Source of the DNA: Kineosporia corallincola
GTDB taxonomy: Bacteria > Actinomycetota > Actinomycetes > Actinomycetales > Kineosporiaceae
Assembly (NCBI RefSeq): GCF_018499875.1
Contig: NZ_JAHBAY010000004.1
Coordinates: forward strand, 248,001-312,000
Direction: 5' to 3'
DNA length: 64,000 nucleotides
The notes below the pieces were generated by a model. That model did not search any database. It was not told the DNA's origin and worked only from the letters and a program-made list of their open reading frames with translations. This document shows positions 59,565 to 64,000 of this stretch, in pieces (positions within the stretch are counted from its first letter, which is position 1; each line of letters starts with the position of its first letter). Both the position numbers and the translations under genes were made by a program.

Positions 59565-60589
59565 CGCTCGACCTCGGCCTCGGGAAACCGGGCCCGGCCG
59601 TGCGGATCGGCCGCCGGTCGCTGGGTGTGGCCGGTGTTCTCGTCGTCCTTCTGTTGGGTTTCGCGACGGCCGGCATCGTGCTGGGGGACTATCCGGACTC
59701 ACCCGCGCAGGCCCTGAGGGCCCTGTTCGGTGCCGGTGACGACCGTCTGGCCACGATTTTCGTGCGTGACCTGCGCCTGCCCCGGGTGCTGGCCGCGATC
59801 GGCGTCGGGGTGGCGCTCGGCACCTCCGGCGGGCTGCTCCAGGCCGCCTCGGACAACGTGCTGAGCAGCCCCGACCTGATCGGGTTCACGGCCGGCTCGG
59901 CGACCGGTGCGATCGTGGTGATCATCCTGCTGGCGGGCGGCCCGGCCGAGATCTCGGCCGGGGCACTGGTCGGCGGCACCGGCGCGGCGGCGGTGATGTA
60001 TCTGCTCGGTTTCCGGCGCGGGGCGGTCACCCAGCAGCTGGTGCTGGTCGGGGTCGGGCTGGGGGCGGTGCTGTCGGCCGTGAACCACCTGCTGCTGACC
60101 CGCTCGTCGCTCGACGCCGCGCAGACCGCGGCGCAGTGGCTGGCCGGGTCGCTGAACGCGGTGACCTGGGCCGAGGTGGATCTGCTCGGGCCGGTGCTGC
60201 TGGTGCTCGTGCCGTCGGCGCTGGTGCTGTCCCGGCCGTTGTCGCTGCTGGCCCTCGGTCAGGAGACCAGTCTGGTGCTGGGATCGCGGCCGGTCCTCAC
60301 CCGCAACCTGGCCGTGCTGCTGTCGGTGGCGCTGGCCTCGGTGGCCACCGCGACCACCGGGCCGGTCGCCTTCGTGGCCCTGGCCTCGGCGCAGATCGCC
60401 CGGCGGCTGACCCGGGCTCCCGGGCCGAACCTCGCCGTGTCGGCACTGACCGGGGCGGTGCTGGTGCTGGGCTGCGACGTGATCGGCCGGCACCTGACCG
60501 GGTCGGACCTGCCGGTGGGGGTGGTCACCGGCACGCTCGGCGGGGTGTACCTGGTGTGGCTGCTGCGCCGCGAAAGAGGCCTGCGGTGA
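59561..60589 (+). CDS. Iron-siderophore ABC permease (FecCD family), cluster 2 second subunit
   Basis: Second permease, 342 aa. LRLPRVLAAIGVGVALGTSG, VLSSPDLIGFTAGSATG and GPVAFVALASAQIARRL fit FecCD. GTG 59561 overlaps the previous stop (GTGA). The expected ATPase gene does not follow; the next gene is a GntR regulator on the other strand, so the importer must borrow an ATPase, perhaps the one at 47032-47850. Confidence 0.94.
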   Translation: MTLDLGLGKPGPAVRIGRRSLGVAGVLVVLLLGFATAGIVLGDYPDSPAQALRALFGAGDDRLATIFVRDLRLPRVLAAIGVGVALGTSGGLLQAASDNVLSSPDLIGFTAGSATGAIVVIILLAGGPAEISAGALVGGTGAAAVMYLLGFRRGAVTQQLVLVGVGLGAVLSAVNHLLLTRSSLDAAQTAAQWLAGSLNAVTWAEVDLLGPVLLVLVPSALVLSRPLSLLALGQETSLVLGSRPVLTRNLAVLLSVALASVATATTGPVAFVALASAQIARRLTRAPGPNLAVSALTGAVLVLGCDVIGRHLTGSDLPVGVVTGTLGGVYLVWLLRRERGLR

Positions 60590-60594
60590 ACAGT

Positions 60595-61257
60595 TCAGCG
60601 CACGGTGAAGTCTCGGTCACAGTGCTCGGACGCCGCCTGCCGGGCGGCGTGGGCGTCGCCCGCGCGCACCGCCTCGAGGATGCGCCGGTGGTCGGCCTCC
60701 CGGTCGGCCGCCGGGGCCGCGACCAGCCGCCCGAGCAGCTGCGCCCGCCGGATCGAGGCGATGGCGCACTGGTACAGCTCGGTGAGCATCGGGCTGCCGG
60801 CGGCGGCGAACAGGTCGGCGTGGAAATTGCCCGGCGACGGGATGCTCTCGGGCAGCGGATCGCCGGAACCCGCGGGCGGGCGCGACATCCGGGCGAGCTG
60901 CTCGTCGGTGCGGGCCAGCGCGGCCAGGGCCGCGGCCTCGCCCTCCAGCGCCCGGCGCAGCACCAGGACCTCGTGCAGCGGCTGCTGTTTCAGGTAGTCG
61001 CTGAGCACCGTGTTGACGGCGCTGCGGGCACGCACGAAGGTGCCCCGCCCGGCCGCGCTCTCCAGCATGCCGGAGTTGGCCAGCGTGCGGGTGGCCTCGC
61101 GCACCGTGCTGCGCCCCACGCCGAGGGCGGCGGTGAGCTCGGCCTCGGTGGGAATCTGGGTGTTCAGCGGCCAGGTGCCGTCGTGGATGCGGGACTCCAT
61201 CCAGCGCAGTGCCTCGTCAAAGCGTTTGCCGGCCAACCGGTTCCCTCCCCGTTCCAT
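60595..61257 (-). CDS. GntR/FadR-family transcriptional regulator
   Basis: Regulator of 220 aa. The N-terminal winged helix reads LNTQIPTEAELTAALGVGRSTVREATRTLANSGML. A FadR-type (FCD) all-helical ligand domain follows (VLVLRRALEGEAAALAALA, FHADLFAAAGSPMLTELY, DHRRILEAVRAGDAHAAR). ATG 61255-61257 is the longest sensible start, but GGGAGGG lies 6 nt before TTG 61234-61236, which may be the true one. It lies between the second importer and the esterase. FadR-type regulators usually sense organic acids, so a link to siderophore breakdown products is speculative. Confidence 0.9.
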   Translation of the reverse strand: MERGGNRLAGKRFDEALRWMESRIHDGTWPLNTQIPTEAELTAALGVGRSTVREATRTLANSGMLESAAGRGTFVRARSAVNTVLSDYLKQQPLHEVLVLRRALEGEAAALAALARTDEQLARMSRPPAGSGDPLPESIPSPGNFHADLFAAAGSPMLTELYQCAIASIRRAQLLGRLVAAPAADREADHRRILEAVRAGDAHAARQAASEHCDRDFTVR

Positions 61258-61293
61258 GATCGATCCGAGCCGCGACCAGGATAGGGGCCGACG

Positions 61294-62544
61294 ATGCACC
61301 ACCACGACCACGAGCGGGGTCATTCGCGTCTCATGCGCAGGCCGGTGCTGCGTCGTGACCAGCCGGTCACCCGGCTCGCGCTCCCGCCCGGTCCCGTCCT
61401 GGCACACCGGGTGGCTGCGGAGGGCGCGCCACTGATCGACCCGGACCCGCACGGTGACCCGGCCCACCGCAGGGCCACTTTCGTCTGGAACGAGCGGGGA
61501 ACCCGGCCGGGCAGCGTGATTCTGCACGCGAACAAGTTCACCGACTACGACGACCCGGCGAGCTGCGCGCTGGAGCCGGTGCCCGGTACCGGCCTGTGGG
61601 CGGCCGCGTTCCGGGTGCCGGCCGGCTGGCGATCGAGCTACCGGATCGGCCCGCTGCCGCAGACCCTCGACCGGCTCGGCGAGCTCGGCACCGGCCGGGC
61701 GGCTCGCGCGGCGCTGCTGCGCCACGCCCAGGCCGATCCGCACGCCCGCGCGGGCATGCGCGACCACCAGGACGGCTCGCTCTGGTCGGTGGCCGAGATG
61801 CCGCGGGCGCCGGGGCAGACCTGGGTGGACGCCGCGGCGCCCGGGTTCCTGGCGGAACTCACGGTGGGTGGCACACCGGTCTGGGTGCACGCGACCGGCG
61901 CACCGGTGGGCGCGATCCTGGTGCTGCTCGACGGCGACCTGTGGGCGCGGCGTCATCCGGTCACGCCCACCCTCGACGAGCTGACCCGCCGGAATCTGCT
62001 GCCCGGTCTGCTCACCGTGCTGGTCGGGCCGTCCGGGGCCGGCCGGGCCGCCGACCTGACGGCGAACGAGGCCTACCCGCACCGGCTGGCCGACGAGGTG
62101 CTGCCCGCGGTGCTGGACCACGAGCGGGTGCGGGGGCTGGGGGTGCGGCCATCGCCGGGCACCACGGCGGTGGCGGGCCAGAGCCTGGGCGGGCTGGCGG
62201 CGGTGCACGCGGCCTGGCGCCGGCCGGAGGTGTTCGGCAACGTGCTGGCCCAGTCCGGGTCGTTCTGGGTGCAGGGTGCGCAAGACGGCGAAATGCCCTG
62301 GATGCACCGGCAGCTGGAGGTGCCGGCAGACGGCCCGGTGCGGTTCAGGTTCCAGGTCGGCACGATGGAGTGGGGTATGCCGGCGATCACCCGCGATCTG
62401 TGTGACCGGTTGCGGCGCAAGGGGTACGACGCGCGACTGGAGGAGTTCTGCGGCGGGCACGACCGGGCCTGCTGGCGGGGCGGTCTGGGGGCCGGGCTGG
62501 TGGACCTGCTCGGCTCGGGATGCCTTCCGCGGGGTGACAACTAG
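61294..62544 (+). CDS. Enterochelin-esterase-like hydrolase (Fes family)
   Basis: Protein of 416 aa. An N-terminal Ig-like domain (PAHRRATFVWNERGTRPGS, VPAGWRSSYRIGPLP) precedes an esterase-D-type alpha/beta hydrolase: nucleophile Ser in TAVAGQSLGGLAAVH, His in CGGHDRACWRGGL near the end. This is the domain pair of cytoplasmic enterobactin esterase Fes, which cleaves ferric catecholate siderophores to free iron. The position beside a siderophore importer supports that role. ATG 61294 is chosen; the His-rich start MHHHDHERGH may bind metal. ATG 61333 is an alternative. Divergent from the GntR gene (36-bp gap). Confidence 0.92.
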   Translation: MHHHDHERGHSRLMRRPVLRRDQPVTRLALPPGPVLAHRVAAEGAPLIDPDPHGDPAHRRATFVWNERGTRPGSVILHANKFTDYDDPASCALEPVPGTGLWAAAFRVPAGWRSSYRIGPLPQTLDRLGELGTGRAARAALLRHAQADPHARAGMRDHQDGSLWSVAEMPRAPGQTWVDAAAPGFLAELTVGGTPVWVHATGAPVGAILVLLDGDLWARRHPVTPTLDELTRRNLLPGLLTVLVGPSGAGRAADLTANEAYPHRLADEVLPAVLDHERVRGLGVRPSPGTTAVAGQSLGGLAAVHAAWRRPEVFGNVLAQSGSFWVQGAQDGEMPWMHRQLEVPADGPVRFRFQVGTMEWGMPAITRDLCDRLRRKGYDARLEEFCGGHDRACWRGGLGAGLVDLLGSGCLPRGDN

Positions 62545-62547
62545 CGT
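62542..62547 (+). promoter_or_regulatory. -10 element for a leaderless HAD transcript
   Basis: TAGCGT fits TANNNT and lies 7 nt before ATG 62555, which lacks a clear Shine-Dalgarno sequence. Confidence 0.4.
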
Positions 62548-62554
62548 GGGAAAC

Positions 62555-63214
62555 ATGGCCGACACCGCGATCTTCGACGTCGACGGCACCCTCGTCGACA
62601 CCAACTACCAGCACGCCCTGGCCTGGTTCCGGGCTTTCCGTCAGCACGACGTCACGCTGCCGCTGTGGCGGTTGCACCGGGCGATCGGGATGGGTGGCGA
62701 CAAACTGGTCGCCGCCGTGGCCGGGGCCGAGGTGGAGCGGACGCTCGGCGACGAGGTGCGCACGGCCTGGGAGCGCGAGTTCGACACGATGGTCGGCGAG
62801 ATCCGGCCGTTCGAGGGGGTGCGTGACCTGCTCGGCGAGGTGAAGGACCGCGGTTTCCGGCTGGTGCTGGCCAGTTCCGGCAAGGCCAAGCACGTGGAAC
62901 ACTTCCTCGACCTGTTCGGGGGCCGTGACCTGGCGGACGCCTGGACCACCTCGGAGGACGCGCAGGAGAGCAAGCCCGCCCCCGACCTGGTGCAGGTGGC
63001 GATGGAGAAGGTGACCGGGGCGCACGGGGTGATGGTGGGCGACTCCACCTGGGACGCGATCGCCGCCGGCCGGGCCGGGCTGCCCGCCGTGGCGGTGCGC
63101 ACCGGCGGGTTCTCCGAGCAGGAACTGCGCGAGGCCGGGGCGGTGGCCGTGCACGACTCCCTGGTCGATCTGCGCGAGCACCTCGACGGGACCCCGCTGG
63201 GCCGGGTTGGGTGA
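62555..63214 (+). CDS. HAD-superfamily phosphatase (beta-phosphoglucomutase-like subfamily)
   Basis: Cytoplasmic hydrolase of 219 aa. Motif I FDVDGTLVDTN (nucleophile Asp8, acid Asp10), a helical cap (about 18-80), motif II LASSGK, motif III Lys in SKPAPDL and motif IV MVGDSTWDAIAAGRAG are all present, so it should dephosphorylate a small phosphate ester. Substrate is unknown. ATG 62555 is chosen; GTG 62546 is in frame upstream. It starts 10 bp after the esterase stop and may be partly co-transcribed. Confidence 0.94.
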   Translation: MADTAIFDVDGTLVDTNYQHALAWFRAFRQHDVTLPLWRLHRAIGMGGDKLVAAVAGAEVERTLGDEVRTAWEREFDTMVGEIRPFEGVRDLLGEVKDRGFRLVLASSGKAKHVEHFLDLFGGRDLADAWTTSEDAQESKPAPDLVQVAMEKVTGAHGVMVGDSTWDAIAAGRAGLPAVAVRTGGFSEQELREAGAVAVHDSLVDLREHLDGTPLGRVG

Positions 63215-63226
63215 GGGCGGGGGCTC

Positions 63227-64000
63227 ATGAGACTGCGGCGCAGCACCCCGGACCGGCCCGGCTGGACCCGCCGGCGCAGCGGCAGGGGTTTCGTCTACCT
63301 GGATGCCGACGGTCAGCGGCTGACCGACGCCGAGCAGGTGCGGCGCATCCGCGAGCTGGTGATTCCGCCTGCCTGGCAGGAGGTCTGGATCTGCCCGTGG
63401 CCGAACGGTCACCTCCAGGCCGTCGGCACCGACGTCAAGGGGCGCAGGCAGTACCTCTACCACCCGCGCTGGCGGGAGGACCGCGATCACGACAAACACC
63501 GTCGCATGCTGGATTTCGCCCATGACCTGCCGGCGGCCCGGGTGCGGGTGGCGGAACACCTGGAACTGCCCGGAATGCCCCGGGAAAGGGTGCTGGCGGC
63601 CGCCTTCCGCATGCTCGACCTGGGCCTGTTCCGGATCGGCGGGGAGGCTTATGCCCAGGAGAACAACAGTTTCGGCCTGGCCACCCTGCGCAAGGACCAT
63701 GCGCGGGTCCGCTCCGGGAGCGTGGTCGACTTCGCCTACCCGGCCAAGTCCGGTGTGCGGCGGGTGTTCTCGATCGACGACGAGCCGATCGTGGACGTCG
63801 TCCGTACGCTCAGGCGCCGCAGGGGTGGCGGCGACGAGCTGCTGGCCTGGCGGCGGGGCCGCGCCTGGGTCGATCTGGCCAGCAGTGACATCAGCGCCTA
63901 TGTGAAGGAAGTGGTCTCGCCGGGCGCCTCGGCCAAGGACTTCCGCACCTGGCACGCCACCGTGCTGGCCGCGATCGCCTTCGCCGGGCGTCCGGGCGCG
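63227..64000 (+). CDS. DNA topoisomerase IB (poxvirus-type), 3'-truncated by the window edge
   Basis: First 258 codons of a type IB topoisomerase, which relaxes supercoils through a 3'-phosphotyrosine link. Seen are the N-terminal domain IPPAWQEVWICPWPNGHLQA with GTDVKGRRQYLYHPRWR, and the core LLDxGLFRIG-type segment MLDLGLFRIGGEAYAQENNS with GLATLRKDHARV, then SAKDFRTWHATVLAA (KDFRTWH motif). The catalytic Tyr should lie 20-60 codons beyond the edge. ATG 63227 starts 13 bp after the HAD stop. Frame is intact to the edge. Confidence 0.95.
   Translation, partial: MRLRRSTPDRPGWTRRRSGRGFVYLDADGQRLTDAEQVRRIRELVIPPAWQEVWICPWPNGHLQAVGTDVKGRRQYLYHPRWREDRDHDKHRRMLDFAHDLPAARVRVAEHLELPGMPRERVLAAAFRMLDLGLFRIGGEAYAQENNSFGLATLRKDHARVRSGSVVDFAYPAKSGVRRVFSIDDEPIVDVVRTLRRRRGGGDELLAWRRGRAWVDLASSDISAYVKEVVSPGASAKDFRTWHATVLAAIAFAGRPGA

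Overview
The window is about 72% GC, densely packed, with frequent GTG starts, 4-10 bp gene overlaps, IdeR/DtxR-type iron boxes, leaderless-looking promoters and an actinobacterial MinD-like ATPase. It is a chromosomal segment of a high-GC soil or plant-associated actinomycete. A Kineosporiaceae-like organism would fit (soluble chemoreceptor, secreted pectate lyase), but the genus is inference only. I see no tRNA, rRNA, CRISPR array, insertion sequence or prophage gene.

Layout. 1-7.2 kb: aldo/keto reductase end, lipase, orphan sensor kinase, Fic protein with an AT-rich operator, AraC regulator divergent from a haloperoxidase-like hydrolase, secreted RTX-repeat protein. 7.3-18 kb: six-PAS soluble chemoreceptor, flavin reductase, VOC protein, two stand-alone Clp-N-domain proteins, a barrel-less amidohydrolase/Atu4866 fusion, TerC, and a NarL-type two-component pair whose kinase is a paralogue of the orphan one. 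18-26 kb: galactoside module (GH42, sugar ABC transporter without ATPase, LacI regulator) and an MFS transporter. 26-29 kb: PucR regulator with an HSL-type esterase, BrkB-like membrane protein, Fic remnant. 29.1-30.6 kb: a 557-bp non-coding leader folding into a three-way junction with twin heptaloops, in front of a secreted PL3 pectate lyase. 30.7-36.6 kb: cation antiporter, ABC exporter, two paralogous unknown proteins, small acidic protein, NmrA-like protein. 36.8-42.1 kb: Dps with iron-box control, GlgX, kinase/degenerate-kinase pair. 42.3-48.9 kb: PhoX and a complete siderophore ABC uptake system. 49-54.3 kb: two repeat-bearing envelope proteins, MinD-like ATPase, pirin. 54.5-57 kb: hexapeptide acyltransferase, MmyB-type regulator and SDR. 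57-62.5 kb: a repeated hairpin element, a second iron-box siderophore binding protein with two permeases but no ATPase, a GntR regulator and an enterochelin-esterase-like hydrolase. 62.5-64 kb: HAD phosphatase and a truncated topoisomerase IB.

How genes work together. Iron is the main theme: four DtxR/IdeR-like boxes (dps, fecC-like operon, two binding proteins), two siderophore importers that may share one ATPase, a ferric-siderophore esterase and an iron-storage Dps. A second theme is plant-polymer and sugar use (PL3, GH42 with its importer, GlgX). A third is signalling: three histidine kinases but only one response regulator.

The most unusual non-coding signals are the three-way-junction leader at 29528-29634, the covarying hairpin repeats at 57165 and 57341, and a 132-bp perfectly identical tract shared by the two kinase paralogues. 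All RNA and operator calls are by eye and have not been computed or searched.
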